From a virus: DNA of 31,536 nt. The stretch covers positions 1-31,536 of IMG/VR virus record IMGVR_UViG_3300009702_001272; one strand, written 5' to 3'. Positions 14,812-23,332 of this stretch are shown piece by piece (within the stretch, counting starts at the first letter, position 1; each line of letters opens with the position of its first letter). A program made the translations under genes and the position numbers. The notes under the pieces were generated by a model. That model was not told where the DNA came from and did no database searches. It worked only from the letters and a program-made list of their open reading frames with translations.

Positions 14812-15066
14812 ATGACCAATCGCACGACCACGAACGAACCCACCGCCGCCCAGATGTACGCCGAGCAGCGGAACAACATCGCCCGGCTGCTCGACGTGCT
14901 CGCGATGGAGCTCGATAGCCGCGACGAAGAGGCCAAGGCCGACCCCGGCAACTGGGGCAAGGCGTGCGACCTGGCGCTGGTCCGGACCGACCTGACCAAC
15001 ATCGTCGCCTTCGTTAGCCGGATGGAGCGCGAGGACGTCGAGCGCTTCCTCCGCGAGGCCGAGTGA
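14812..15066 (+). CDS. Small hypothetical protein, first gene of plus-strand operon
   Basis: An 84-residue, mostly helical acidic protein with no recognised family (MYAEQRNNIARLLDVLAMELDSRDEEAKADPGNWGKACDLALVRTDLTNIVAFVSRM). GGAG is found 8 bases before the ATG. It opens a plus-strand group that runs against both flanking minus-strand modules. Confidence 0.8.
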   Translation: MTNRTTTNEPTAAQMYAEQRNNIARLLDVLAMELDSRDEEAKADPGNWGKACDLALVRTDLTNIVAFVSRMEREDVERFLREAE

Positions 15067-15096
15067 ACGGACACCCCAACCACGAAGGAGACCGCC

Positions 15097-15366
15097 ATGA
15101 CCAACGACCATGAAGCGTTCCTGAAACGCCTCGACACCAAGCGCTCGCAGGACATCGCACGCTGGGCGGAGACGCTGATCGAGTGCGACCCGGAAGACCT
15201 GCCCGAGCGGGCGAACGAGATTCTCGACCTCGCTTACTCGCGCGGCTTTGAGAGGGCGTGCATCGTGCAGGCCGCCGCCGACGCGACACGATCGCCATCG
15301 CCGCAGAAACCGCTGCGGTGCCAATGCCCGGCGTGCGGCCGGGACATTGAGATCCGACCCATCTGA
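15097..15366 (+). CDS. Small hypothetical protein with cysteine cluster
   Basis: An 89-residue protein. The N-terminal two thirds are helical and charged; the C-terminus carries CQCPACGRDIEI, a Cys-rich knuckle that may bind zinc. GGAG is 6 bases upstream of the ATG and the gene follows the previous one by 30 bp. An intrinsic terminator begins 2 bp after its stop, so the first two genes may form a unit. Confidence 0.78.
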   Translation: MTNDHEAFLKRLDTKRSQDIARWAETLIECDPEDLPERANEILDLAYSRGFERACIVQAAADATRSPSPQKPLRCQCPACGRDIEIRPI

Positions 15367-15367
15367 C

Positions 15368-15406
15368 GCCCGCCCCTCAACCGTTGAGACGCGGGCATTT
15401 TCATTT
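15368..15406 (+). terminator. Intrinsic terminator after the second small gene
   Basis: A nested hairpin: GCCCGC (15368-15373) pairs with GCGGGC (15391-15396), and inside it CTCAA pairs with TTGAG around a CCG loop. ATTTTCATTT follows directly on the plus strand. Confidence 0.75.
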
Positions 15407-15432
15407 CCACGCCAACCCGAAGGAGAATCGAA

Positions 15433-15798
15433 ATGGCAACCAAGACAGCGAAGAAGACGACGAAGAAGAGCAGCAAGAAGACCACCAAGAAAACCGCACC
15501 GAAGCGGCCCGCCCCGAAGAAGGCGGTGAAGATGACCCCCGCCAAGAAGCCGACCGGCGCCAAGCGCGTCAGCCTGCTCGACGCTGCGGCGACCGTGCTG
15601 GCGTCGGCGAAGGAGCCGATGCAGGCCAAGGCGATCGTTGAGCAGGTCGTCAAGCGCGGCCTGTGGAAACCGGGCGCCGGCAAGACGCCCCACGCCACGC
15701 TCTACGCCGCGATGACGCGGGAGATCACCGCCAAGGGGAAGGACGCCCGGTTCGAGAAGGTCGAGCGGGGGCTGTTCGCCGCCGGGAAGGGCGCCTGA
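15433..15798 (+). CDS. Lysine-rich protein with HARE-HTH (HB1/ASXL) domain
   Basis: A 121-residue protein in two parts. Residues 1-45 are a histone H1-like tail of Lys, Ala, Thr and Pro repeats (KKTTKKSSKKTTKKTAPKRP). Residues about 46-118 match the HARE-HTH domain (VSLLDAAATVLASAKEPMQAKAIVEQVVKRGLWKPGAGKTPHATLYAAMTREI...RFEKVERGLFA), known from HB1, ASXL and restriction-linked proteins. It probably binds DNA and may compact or mark phage or host DNA. GGAG is 7 bases upstream. It follows the terminator above and may have its own promoter. Confidence 0.88.
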   Translation: MATKTAKKTTKKSSKKTTKKTAPKRPAPKKAVKMTPAKKPTGAKRVSLLDAAATVLASAKEPMQAKAIVEQVVKRGLWKPGAGKTPHATLYAAMTREITAKGKDARFEKVERGLFAAGKGA

Positions 15799-15801
15799 TT
15801 C

Positions 15802-16152
15802 ATGCTCGACGAATCCTTCGTCATTGAGAACGGCGTCCTCATCCGGCGCGTCGCTCCGCGGCGCGGCACGCCCTACGAGCACACCTGCTCGAAGCGAGTG
15901 TACGACGATGTCGCCTTCGCCATTGAGCAGATTGGCGCCGCCACCTTCACCGGGGAGGATGTCCGCGAGCGGATCGAAAAGCCGTTGACGATCCCATTCA
16001 CCCAGGTCTACACGGCCCTGGCCTTCCTCAAGGAGCGCGGTTGCATCGTTCCCGCACACGGACGGCGCCACCGGGCTGCATGCGATTTCGTGTACGAGGA
16101 CGCGATGATCGAGTGGCACGCCCTGCGTGAGGGAGCGCCCGGCAGCAACTGA
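15802..16152 (+). CDS. Putative winged-helix protein
   Basis: A 116-residue protein that starts 3 bp after the HARE-HTH gene. The middle (VYDDVAFAIEQIGAATFTGEDVRERIEKPLTIPFTQVYTALAFLKERGCIVPAHGRRHRAA) reads like a winged helix with recognition helix and wing. It is probably a DNA-binding partner of the preceding gene. No family is named. Confidence 0.72.
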   Translation: MLDESFVIENGVLIRRVAPRRGTPYEHTCSKRVYDDVAFAIEQIGAATFTGEDVRERIEKPLTIPFTQVYTALAFLKERGCIVPAHGRRHRAACDFVYEDAMIEWHALREGAPGSN

Positions 16153-16157
16153 GGCCA

Positions 16158-17519
16158 TCACGCCCCCGCCCCCTTCGCCCCGACCCAGGTCGGGGCTTTC
16201 TCTTCGGCGTCAGCGCTACAGCTGATCCGCTCGACCTTCTTCCCGGTGAACTCCTCGTATCTCTGGCAAATCACATCGCAGTACGCCGGATCGATCTCCA
16301 TCAGGAACGCGCGCCGGCCCGTCTGCTCAGCGGCGATCAATGTCGAGCCGGAGCCGCCGAAGAGATCGAGGATGTTCTCGCCGGGGCGCGATGAGTACTG
16401 CATCGCGCGCACCGCCAGCTCGACCGGCTTCTCCGTCAGGTGCACCATGCTCTGCGGGTTGACCTTCTTGACGTGCCAGAGGTCCGTCGCGTTGTTGGGG
16501 CCGAAGAATTTGTGCCCGGCGCCCTCGCGCCAGCCGTAGAAGCAGATCTCGAAGGCGCCCATGAAGTCCTTGCGCGTCAGCACCGGGTGCTGCTTGTCCC
16601 ACACGACGCCTTGGCTGAAGTAAAAACCGCACGCCTTCAATGGCGCCGGGTAGTTGCCCAGGTTCGCGTATCCGCCCCAGATGTAGAACGACCCGCCGGG
16701 CTTGAGCACGCGCGCCATGTTGCCGAACCAGGCCAGGAGCATCTCGTCGAAAGCCTCGTCGGTGACGAAGTCGTTCTCGAGGGGCCGGTCCTTGGCGCGC
16801 ATCTTGGCGTGTGTCGCCTTGGCCTTCTCCGGGTGGCGGGCCAAGTCGAACTTCTGGTGGTGCTTACCCTTCGGCGCAGCGAACGATGAGTTCCCCGCCG
16901 CGATGGCGTTGTTCGATCGAGGCTCGACCTTGACGTTGTACGGCGGGTCGGTATTGATCAGATCAATGGTGGCCCCGTCGAGCAGCCGGTCCACGTCCTC
17001 GACACTCGACGAATCCCCGCAAAGCAACCGATGCTCGCCGAGCACAATCAGATCACCCGGCTTGGTCACCGGCTCGTCCGGCGGTTCGGGGACCTGATCC
17101 GGATCGGTCAGCCCCTCGGCCACATCCCCGCCAAGCATCTTCGCCAGTTCGTCCTCGTCGAATCCCAGCAGCGACCAGTCGATCCCGGCGTCCTGGAGTT
17201 CGGCCAACTCCAACGGCAGCAGTTCCATGTCCCACGACGCGAGCTCATTCGTCTTGTTGTCCGCGATCCGGTACGCCCGGATCTGCTCGGGCGTCAGGTC
17301 GGTGGCCACATGCACCGGCGCCTTCTTCAGCCCGAGTTTCAGCGCCGCCTTGAACCGCGTGTGGCCGCAGACGATGACGCCAGCTCCATCGACCACGATG
17401 GGCTGGCGGAAACCGAACTGCTCGATGCTCTCGGCGACGGCATCCACCGCCGCATCGTTGTCGCGCGGGTTCTTCTCGTAGTGGGTGATGGCGCTCAGCG
17501 CGCGTTGCTCAATCTTCAT
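16158..17519 (-). CDS. ParB-domain DNA methyltransferase
   Basis: A 453-residue protein. The N-terminal third is a ParB/sulfiredoxin-like domain (residues 5-90, with GHTRFKAALKLG at 52-64); the rest is a beta-class DNA amino-methyltransferase with DPPY (191-194) before the SAM-binding motif DLFGGSGST (385-393). Such phage enzymes methylate adenine-N6 or cytosine-N4 and often protect phage DNA from restriction. No partner endonuclease is encoded nearby. The start has GGAGG about 7 bases upstream. Convergent with the plus-strand operon. The target sequence cannot be read from the protein. Confidence 0.93.
   Translation of the reverse strand: MKIEQRALSAITHYEKNPRDNDAAVDAVAESIEQFGFRQPIVVDGAGVIVCGHTRFKAALKLGLKKAPVHVATDLTPEQIRAYRIADNKTNELASWDMELLPLELAELQDAGIDWSLLGFDEDELAKMLGGDVAEGLTDPDQVPEPPDEPVTKPGDLIVLGEHRLLCGDSSSVEDVDRLLDGATIDLINTDPPYNVKVEPRSNNAIAAGNSSFAAPKGKHHQKFDLARHPEKAKATHAKMRAKDRPLENDFVTDEAFDEMLLAWFGNMARVLKPGGSFYIWGGYANLGNYPAPLKACGFYFSQGVVWDKQHPVLTRKDFMGAFEICFYGWREGAGHKFFGPNNATDLWHVKKVNPQSMVHLTEKPVELAVRAMQYSSRPGENILDLFGGSGSTLIAAEQTGRRAFLMEIDPAYCDVICQRYEEFTGKKVERISCSADAEEKAPTWVGAKGAGA
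16177..16205 (+). terminator. Intrinsic terminator of the plus-strand operon, inside the methyltransferase 3' end
   Basis: GCCCCGAC (16177-16184) and GTCGGGGC (16189-16196) form a perfect 8-bp stem around CCAG, followed by TTTCTCTTC on the plus strand. It lies 25 bp after the last plus-strand gene but within the last codons of the convergent methyltransferase gene, whose APTWVGAKG end is encoded by the opposite strand. Confidence 0.8.
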
Positions 17520-18034
17520 CAGTCATCCTCCGTGATGCGGGTTGGGGTGGGTGGGTTGGAACGGGGTGGCCCAGGTTGGCCCGTGTGGCGTTGTGCGCAA
17601 GATCTGGCCCCGGTGTCGCCCGGATCGACAGGGGCGCAATGTGGGCCGACGTGTGGGGCGAGGGCGGGTGTCCGATGGGAACCGGACACCTTGAAGTAAG
17701 TCAGATGGATAGCGTGGCTGTTCCCGCGGGCGTATGGCACACGGTTTGCACCGAAGGAACCATTGCGCTCCGCACACTTTTCACGTCCATGATCGAGTCT
17801 CGTTTCCCCGTTCACCCCTTCACCCCCCTCACACACGTGCGCGGGCTCGAATCCATCTGCGCAAGGGGGTACGGGTGAATGGGTGAAACCAGAGGAGTAG
17901 AGAGAGAGAAGTTGTTGTTTTTTCTATACTTACTACACATCTCACGTTTCACCCCAAGGCGGTGAAACCAGGGTGAAGCGAGAGAACCCTGACCGGCATT
18001 TCCGCCCCACGTTTCACCACAGTTCACCCACGTT
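17520..18034. other. Non-coding region between methyltransferase and primase genes
   Basis: No convincing gene is seen here. The left half is GC-rich and contains a perfect 8-bp inverted repeat, GGTGTCCG (17667-17674) and CGGACACC (17683-17690), with an 8-base loop; no T-run follows it. The right half contains the TTCACC repeat cluster and an AT-rich tract near 17911-17939. Confidence 0.6.
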
Positions 18035-18041
18035 TCACCCC
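17811..18041. repeat. TTCACC/GGTGAA iteron cluster, candidate replication origin
   Basis: Ten copies of a TTCACC core occur in 231 bp. Plus-orientation copies begin at 17811, 17819, 17948, 18013, 18023 and 18034; inverted copies begin at 17874, 17882, 17961 and 17972. Three are the longer ACGTTTCACC and two read GGTGAAACC. An AT-rich tract (17911-17939) lies between two groups. The last copy covers the stop codon of the primase gene. The arrangement resembles iteron origins next to replication proteins; an operator array is the alternative. Confidence 0.6.
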
Positions 18042-20449
18042 TCATCGGCGCCCCCGATCAGCTCGTACTCGACGAGCGAACTGCCCGCGCGCGGGGTCGT
18101 TTTGACCAGCACATCGCCGCGCTGCGCGAGCGTCTCGATCAGGTCGCGAAAATCTTTCGCCTTGAGTTTCATCCGCTTAAGCAGCACGGAGTGCGGCAGC
18201 CGCTGATTGGGCGACTCGCGCAGCTTCTTGGTCAGCCGCAGGCACTCGGCGTGGAACGGGTTTTCCGCCACGTGGCGCTCGGCCATGCACAGCATCCGCC
18301 GCGTCTGGTGCATCACCAGCCGCGCCGCCCACCGCACGGCGTCCGCGCCGATGACCGGCGAGCGGTGGCCCTCGCTGATGGCGTAGACCAGGGCGAGCTT
18401 CCGCACGTGCTCGCTCACGCGGCCCCAGACCGTCGTGCCGACCGGGTCCTGCGCCGCCTCGGCTTTGGCGTACTCGGCCTCGGCCTCCTCGCGGACCTCC
18501 ACCACGAGCCGCCTTGCCTCGTCGGTGTGCTCGACGATGCGCGGCGAAGGATGGCTCGAACCGAGGTTGCCAGGGCCCGTCCGCAGGTCCGCCCACCACT
18601 GCGCGGTCTCGATCACGCGCGCCGGGATCTCGCGGATCGACGGCTCCTGGCCGGCGCTGCGCTGCCCCGCCTCGAAGATCAGCATGCGGGCGAAGAAGCC
18701 GTTGGTGAGCATCCGCTCCGAGAGCGCTTCGTAGTAATGGTTCGGGATCGCGGTGCCCAGAAGCACGAGGCACGGCTGGTGAATCACGCCCGGCGCCTCC
18801 CTGCCGGCCTTGCGGCGCATCGGGAAGACGCTGTTGGACGACGAGTAGAGCGTCAGCAGCGTGTTCATGATGCTCTCGTGCCGGGCGTCGCGGGCGCGGT
18901 TGATCGACTGGAGCATCCCGTCGATCTCGTCGGTCTGGAAGAGCATCGCCGGGTCGGCGAAGAGCGCGTCTTGCACGCCCTCGCCGGAGGCGAGCCGGTC
19001 GCCCAGGCAACGCTCGTGCCCGACGGCGTGGACGATCCGCGTGTTGAGCTTGCGGGGCCAGTCCTTGCCCGCCGAGGAGTGGGCCAACCCCAGGAGGTAG
19101 AGGTTGGTGCGGTTGTCGCCAGGATCGCGCACCTTGCGGCCAGCGAGAAACGCCTGGAGCGCCAGCGCGCCGCAGAACGCCATGACCGGGTTCGGGTACG
19201 GCGCGGTTTCGAGGCAGAAGTCCATCAGCTCGCTGATGAACCCGGGCACGCGCAGCGCGTCATCGGGGATCACCCCCGGGTCGTCGCGCGCTGGCGCGAG
19301 GGAAGCCGGGCGCCTTGGATCAACCCCGGCGCTGACCGCTGTTGAACCGAGCAGCCCCGACAGATCGACGCCGGGATCGGGCGATGGCCGCGCGGCGTAG
19401 TCGGGGTCAACCGCGCGCCGCAGATCGTGCCATTGGTAGCCTTGGCCCCGGTTGTGCTTGTTGCAGTAGGCGAGCTTGCCGTCGTCGCCGATGAGCACGG
19501 CGATGTCCGAGCCGCCGGTCGAGACGATCTCGGGGTCGACCGGGCACCGCTCGAGCAGCAGCATCGTCTTGTCGCTGTTGCGGCGCTCGCCCGCGACGGT
19601 CACGCCTCGGGCCTCGAGCCACGCGCGCACGCCCGCAGGGTCGGTCGGGAAGCGACTATCACTGTGTGCGGACTGGGCGCGCGGAGGAGGCGGCTCACCG
19701 GCGAGCGATTCGAGTTGTTCTTGGCTGACGGGTTCGACGGTGTCCGGCGCATCGAGCAGTACCGATCGGCGGTGCGGCCGGTCGGCGATGCCAGACTGCC
19801 CCCGGAGATCGTCGCCCTTGCGCGCGACCGTGCCGACAGCCTTGACGATCCGCGCTGGGTTGAAGACCGATCGGTCGACGGAGACCGCGTCGTCGCTGAA
19901 CTGATCCGCCATCGCCGCGAGCACGCGCTTGACGAGACCTCCGTCGTCCCCCGGCAGATCAACGCGGTAGAGCAGGTGGTGGCCGTTGCCCGACATGGCG
20001 TTGATCGGCGCGGGCCAGCCGATCTGGTCCAGGTACGCACGAACGGATTCGGCGCGCTCCTCCGCCAGCTTGAGCTCCTCGTCGGTGGCGCTGACGCCGC
20101 TGGGCCGGGCCGGATCAACATCCACGAGCAGCCACCGCCGCCGGGGCACATCGCCGTCGGCGGTCGTCTGGGCGGCCTTGGGCCGAACCCGGTTCGCGGC
20201 CCGCGCCAGCAGGTCGGATCGGACGGGGTTGAGCGTGACATAGATTCCCGGGGCCAGGCCGGACGCCTCCAGCCTCGCGATCGCGTCTGCGGCTGCGTCG
20301 AGATCGCTGAAGTAGCCCGAGACCGTGGACGTAAACGACGAGCCTACGCGCTCGCGGCACTTGGGCGCGCGCACCTCGAGCACATCCCCGGACTCAAAGA
20401 GCATGCCGAGGAATCGGCGCAGTTCGACATCGGGCGTCGTCTCGGTCAC
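18035..20449 (-). CDS. Primase-like protein with DUF3987-type helicase domain
   Basis: An 804-residue protein from GTG 20449. The N-terminal part has primase-polymerase (AEP-like) signatures: hydrophobic DVD in LLVDVDP (108-113) and the SGNGHHLLYRVD motif (153-164). The middle contains a Cys/His cluster (C302, C329, H332). The C-terminal half resembles DUF3987: a P-loop variant HSSAGKDWPRK (about 457-467) and a Walker B-like FQTDEIDGM (504-512). It likely primes and unwinds phage DNA. The start chosen makes a GTGA overlap with the upstream gene and has GGAG 9 bases upstream; an ATG at 20479 is the alternative. The stop codon lies within the repeat cluster. Confidence 0.85.
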   Translation of the reverse strand: MTETTPDVELRRFLGMLFESGDVLEVRAPKCRERVGSSFTSTVSGYFSDLDAAADAIARLEASGLAPGIYVTLNPVRSDLLARAANRVRPKAAQTTADGDVPRRRWLLVDVDPARPSGVSATDEELKLAEERAESVRAYLDQIGWPAPINAMSGNGHHLLYRVDLPGDDGGLVKRVLAAMADQFSDDAVSVDRSVFNPARIVKAVGTVARKGDDLRGQSGIADRPHRRSVLLDAPDTVEPVSQEQLESLAGEPPPPRAQSAHSDSRFPTDPAGVRAWLEARGVTVAGERRNSDKTMLLLERCPVDPEIVSTGGSDIAVLIGDDGKLAYCNKHNRGQGYQWHDLRRAVDPDYAARPSPDPGVDLSGLLGSTAVSAGVDPRRPASLAPARDDPGVIPDDALRVPGFISELMDFCLETAPYPNPVMAFCGALALQAFLAGRKVRDPGDNRTNLYLLGLAHSSAGKDWPRKLNTRIVHAVGHERCLGDRLASGEGVQDALFADPAMLFQTDEIDGMLQSINRARDARHESIMNTLLTLYSSSNSVFPMRRKAGREAPGVIHQPCLVLLGTAIPNHYYEALSERMLTNGFFARMLIFEAGQRSAGQEPSIREIPARVIETAQWWADLRTGPGNLGSSHPSPRIVEHTDEARRLVVEVREEAEAEYAKAEAAQDPVGTTVWGRVSEHVRKLALVYAISEGHRSPVIGADAVRWAARLVMHQTRRMLCMAERHVAENPFHAECLRLTKKLRESPNQRLPHSVLLKRMKLKAKDFRDLIETLAQRGDVLVKTTPRAGSSLVEYELIGGADEG

Positions 20450-20778
20450 CCGCACGGGGCTCCGGTTCGCGCATCCCACTGCTCGAGCACGGTCCAGACA
20501 TCACCCTCGGCTTCAACCGATGCGCCGAACCGGCGGCGGCCGTCCGCCCACGCCATCTCGATGGCCCCCTTGTGCGCGGAGACGGCGACAAGCTCCTCGC
20601 GGACATACTGAGCCAACTCGTCGATCCAGGTCAACACGCGTGCGTCGTACCGATCCGTCCACAGCACCAGCGCGCCGCGATAAATCGAGAACGGCCCGAC
20701 ACCCATCAGGAGGTCGGACTGCGTAGGCAGATGAAAGACGGGCTCCGAACGGGTGACTTGTTGAATCTTCGCGGTCAT
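20446..20778 (-). CDS. Small protein between helicase and primase genes
   Basis: A 110-residue protein of unknown family (KIQQVTRSEPVFHLPTQSDLLMGVGPFSIYRGALVLWTDRYDARVLTWIDELAQYVREELVAV...). The ATG at 20778 overlaps the helicase stop by one base. It ends in the GTGA overlap with the primase gene. Translational coupling with both neighbours suggests a role in replication. Confidence 0.7.
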   Translation of the reverse strand: MTAKIQQVTRSEPVFHLPTQSDLLMGVGPFSIYRGALVLWTDRYDARVLTWIDELAQYVREELVAVSAHKGAIEMAWADGRRRFGASVEAEGDVWTVLEQWDARTGAPCG

Positions 20779-22475
20779 CAAAACGGTATCTCCTCGTCTG
20801 TGATGCAATAGTCCACCCCGGCCGCGCCGAGGGCTCCGGCGGGGTCGGGCAGGTTGTCCGGGTCATCCACCCGGGGCGGCTTGGGGCCGAGCTGGTGCGC
20901 GATGATGCGGTCGTACTTCTCGCCCGCCTTGCGCTCGACGGTGATCGACAGCGTCTCGGCTAGCGCGCCGGCGGCGGCGAGTTCGACCGCCTCCTCCACG
21001 CTCGACGGGAACGGATCGTTCGACCGCGCTTGCCACCACTGCGACGCCTTGGACAGCGCGTACCCCGTGTGCTCGAAGCACACCCACTCACGCATGTACT
21101 TGTTCAGACCGATTCGGTACTCGACGCGCATCGTCGGCGGAGCGTCAGGGTCGCCGCGCTTCTGGTGAACGTGACACGTCGCGCCGCTAACGCGGTGTTC
21201 TTCGCACGCGCTCTGGCCTGAAAGGATGCCCTCCGTGCAGGCCTTCGCCTCGTGCCTGCCCCTATCCGGCTCCGGGAACTCGTGTCCGCACTCGGGACAC
21301 GCCGCGTAGGCAGCGTGGATCAGCGCCAGGCACCCAGGGCACTCCTTCGCCGGCGCCTCCCCGTCGCTGCGTCCGGGCTCACTGATACGGATATCGTCGA
21401 CCGGGCCGTGGCGCAGCACGTTGCCGCCGAAATCCAATACGAGGCAGTCGACCTTGCCGGACGCCAGGCGGAAGCCGCGCCCGACCATCTGGTAGTAGAG
21501 CCCCGGCGACATTGTCGGCCGCACGAGCGCCACGCAGTCGATGTGCGGTGCGTCGAACCCCGTCGTCAGGACGTTGACGTTGCACAGGCACTTCAGGCCG
21601 CCCGCGCGGAACCGCCCGAGGATCTCGGAACGCTCATTCGATGGCGTCTCGCCGCAAACGAACCCGCACTCGACGCCGTGCCGCTCCTTGAGCGTCTGCG
21701 CGATGTGCCGACCGTGGCGAACGCCCGACGAAAAAATGAGCGTCGCCCGGCGGCCCCTTGTCTGATCGACGATCTCGGCGCACGCCGCCTCGACGAGCGC
21801 CTCATCATCCATAAGATCCTCGAGCTCGCCGGAGATGAACTCCCCCGCGCGGACGCGGATGGCGCTCGTGTCCGCCTTCACGCCGCCCGCCTTCGTCCGC
21901 AGCGGCGAGAGGTAGCCCCGCGCGATCAGCTCGCGCACGCCGACCTCGTAGCAGACGTGGTTGAGGATGTTCTCCGGCCCGCAGATGGAGCCGGATTTCA
22001 TCCGGAACGGCGTCGCCGTCAGCCCGATGATCCGGACATTGGGATTCACCGCCCTCGCGTCGGCGATGAACCGGCGGTACATGCCGTCGTCGTCCGCCGG
22101 GATCATGTGGGCCTCGTCCACGATGATCAGGTCCACCGGCCCTAAGTCGCACGCCCTCTTCCAGATGCTCTGGACGCCAGCGACGGTAACGGCGTAGCCG
22201 AGGTCCTTGCGCTTGAGACCCGCCGAGTAGACGCCGAGCGGCAACCCCGGCGCGATCGCAGCGACCTTCTCGACCGCCTGCTCGAGCAGCTCCTTGACGT
22301 GCGCGAGGATGAGAACACGACCGATCCACAGTTCAACAGCATCGCGGCAGATCTGCGCGAGCACGGGCGTCTTGCCGCCACCGGTCGGAATCACGACGCA
22401 GGGATTGCCGTCATGCTCGCGCAGATAGTCGTACACCGCCTCGACGGCCCGCAGTTGGTAGTCGCGCAGTTGCAT
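20778..22475 (-). CDS. DEAH-box superfamily 2 helicase with zinc ribbon
   Basis: A 565-residue helicase: Walker A PTGGGKT (about 30-36), DEAH (120-123), LTATPF (152-157), the TTGFDAP motif (304-310) and QMVGRGFR (329-336). A zinc ribbon follows (CPGC ... CPEC, about 379-396). The C-terminal 150 residues (MRVEYRIGLNKYMREWVCFEHTGYALSKASQWWQARS) hold a domain common to phage DEAD/DEAH helicases of this type. Probably unwinds DNA in replication or recombination. It begins in a stop/start overlap with the RusA gene; ATG 22475 was preferred to the GTG one codon earlier. Confidence 0.92.
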   Translation of the reverse strand: MQLRDYQLRAVEAVYDYLREHDGNPCVVIPTGGGKTPVLAQICRDAVELWIGRVLILAHVKELLEQAVEKVAAIAPGLPLGVYSAGLKRKDLGYAVTVAGVQSIWKRACDLGPVDLIIVDEAHMIPADDDGMYRRFIADARAVNPNVRIIGLTATPFRMKSGSICGPENILNHVCYEVGVRELIARGYLSPLRTKAGGVKADTSAIRVRAGEFISGELEDLMDDEALVEAACAEIVDQTRGRRATLIFSSGVRHGRHIAQTLKERHGVECGFVCGETPSNERSEILGRFRAGGLKCLCNVNVLTTGFDAPHIDCVALVRPTMSPGLYYQMVGRGFRLASGKVDCLVLDFGGNVLRHGPVDDIRISEPGRSDGEAPAKECPGCLALIHAAYAACPECGHEFPEPDRGRHEAKACTEGILSGQSACEEHRVSGATCHVHQKRGDPDAPPTMRVEYRIGLNKYMREWVCFEHTGYALSKASQWWQARSNDPFPSSVEEAVELAAAGALAETLSITVERKAGEKYDRIIAHQLGPKPPRVDDPDNLPDPAGALGAAGVDYCITDEEIPF

Positions 22476-22852
22476 CACGCCTTCAACTCAGTGATTCTGA
22501 CATCGGCGCGGCCGCCGCGCACGATATCGTCCCGGATCACGCGCAGATCAGTGATCTGACCATCGTCACAGAACAGATGGCCATGCTGCATGGCGTCCAG
22601 GATCGCCTTGAGCGTGTTGTCGACATCGCGCTTCCGCCGATCCGGCGGGTGGAGTGTCACGACAACGCGCAGCGGACCTATCAGGCATCTCTGCTCGAAC
22701 GGCACAACAATGCATCTCGCCTCGACCGCGTCGCGATAGGCATGCGCTTGGCGGCTCAAGATCACTCGGGTTGCCCTGCCGACACGAACATACCGCCAGT
22801 AGTGATTCACACTGGGGGGGTAGGGCAGCTCAAGTGTGATCGTTGGACTCAT
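22475..22852 (-). CDS. rusA: RusA-type Holliday junction resolvase
   Basis: A 125-residue protein. The segment HPPDRRKRDVDNTLKAILDAMQ carries the catalytic pattern of RusA (D76, D78 and K82, with a further D at 97 in FCDDGQI), spaced as in the E. coli enzyme. It resolves Holliday junctions by symmetric cuts. The start is ATG 22852 in an ATGA overlap with the DUF669 stop; a GTG three codons upstream is an alternative. Confidence 0.92.
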   Translation of the reverse strand: MSPTITLELPYPPSVNHYWRYVRVGRATRVILSRQAHAYRDAVEARCIVVPFEQRCLIGPLRVVVTLHPPDRRKRDVDNTLKAILDAMQHGHLFCDDGQITDLRVIRDDIVRGGRADVRITELKA

Positions 22853-23301
22853 CGCTTCCACGGCGGCGTGCTCCCCGCGGCGGCCGTTGGGGCAACAGGC
22901 GCAGCGCCATTGACGCTCTCGAACCCCTTGATCTCATTGGTGATCTCGCCCGTGTCATCGCGCTTCTTGCACGCGACGCGGATGATCAACGGCGTGTTGT
23001 GCAGTTCGAGCGAGTCCTTCGGCGCCATGACGCCCACCGCCCGGCAGATCGACGACAGCTCGGCGCGGGCGATCTTGACCGCCATTTCGCTCGGGTTTTC
23101 AAGGTTGAGCCTGGCCCAGACTTGGCGGCCCTTGCAGTCGCCGTCGATGATCTGGAAGGTCAGTTGCAGGTACCGACCGTTGTTGGTCTTCGTCGGCTTC
23201 ATCTCCGACTCGGTGATGATCGCGGTGTATGCGCCTGCGGGGATCGGATCAAACCCGACGGCGGGATCGACCTCGTTGGCGTTGAAGTTCAATATGGCCA
23301 T
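22849..23301 (-). CDS. DUF669 family protein (putative ssDNA-binding)
   Basis: A 150-residue protein with the DUF669 pattern: FNANEVDPAVGFDPIPAGAYTAIITESEMKPTKTNNGRYLQLTFQIIDGDCKGRQVWARLNLENPSEMAVKIARAELSSICRAVG. Members usually occur next to Sak4-type ATPases and are thought to be single-strand DNA-binding proteins. Here the Sak4-like gene is directly upstream. The C-terminus is a short acidic-free tail (STPPWKR). Confidence 0.88.
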   Translation of the reverse strand: MAILNFNANEVDPAVGFDPIPAGAYTAIITESEMKPTKTNNGRYLQLTFQIIDGDCKGRQVWARLNLENPSEMAVKIARAELSSICRAVGVMAPKDSLELHNTPLIIRVACKKRDDTGEITNEIKGFESVNGAAPVAPTAAAGSTPPWKR

Positions 23302-23332
23302 TGTGTGGGCCTCCTTTGTGTTGGGGATGGAT

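Noticed and set aside
14641-16161. A 506-codon open frame on the minus strand opposite the four small plus-strand genes
   Set aside because: The plus-strand genes have good ribosome sites, compact spacing, a HARE-HTH domain and terminators; the minus frame is a composition artefact of high GC.
17519-17836. A 105-codon frame on the minus strand that overlaps the methyltransferase start (ATGA)
   Set aside because: Proline- and histidine-rich, runs into the repeat cluster, and a strong GGAGG site for the methyltransferase makes coupling unnecessary; kept as non-coding.
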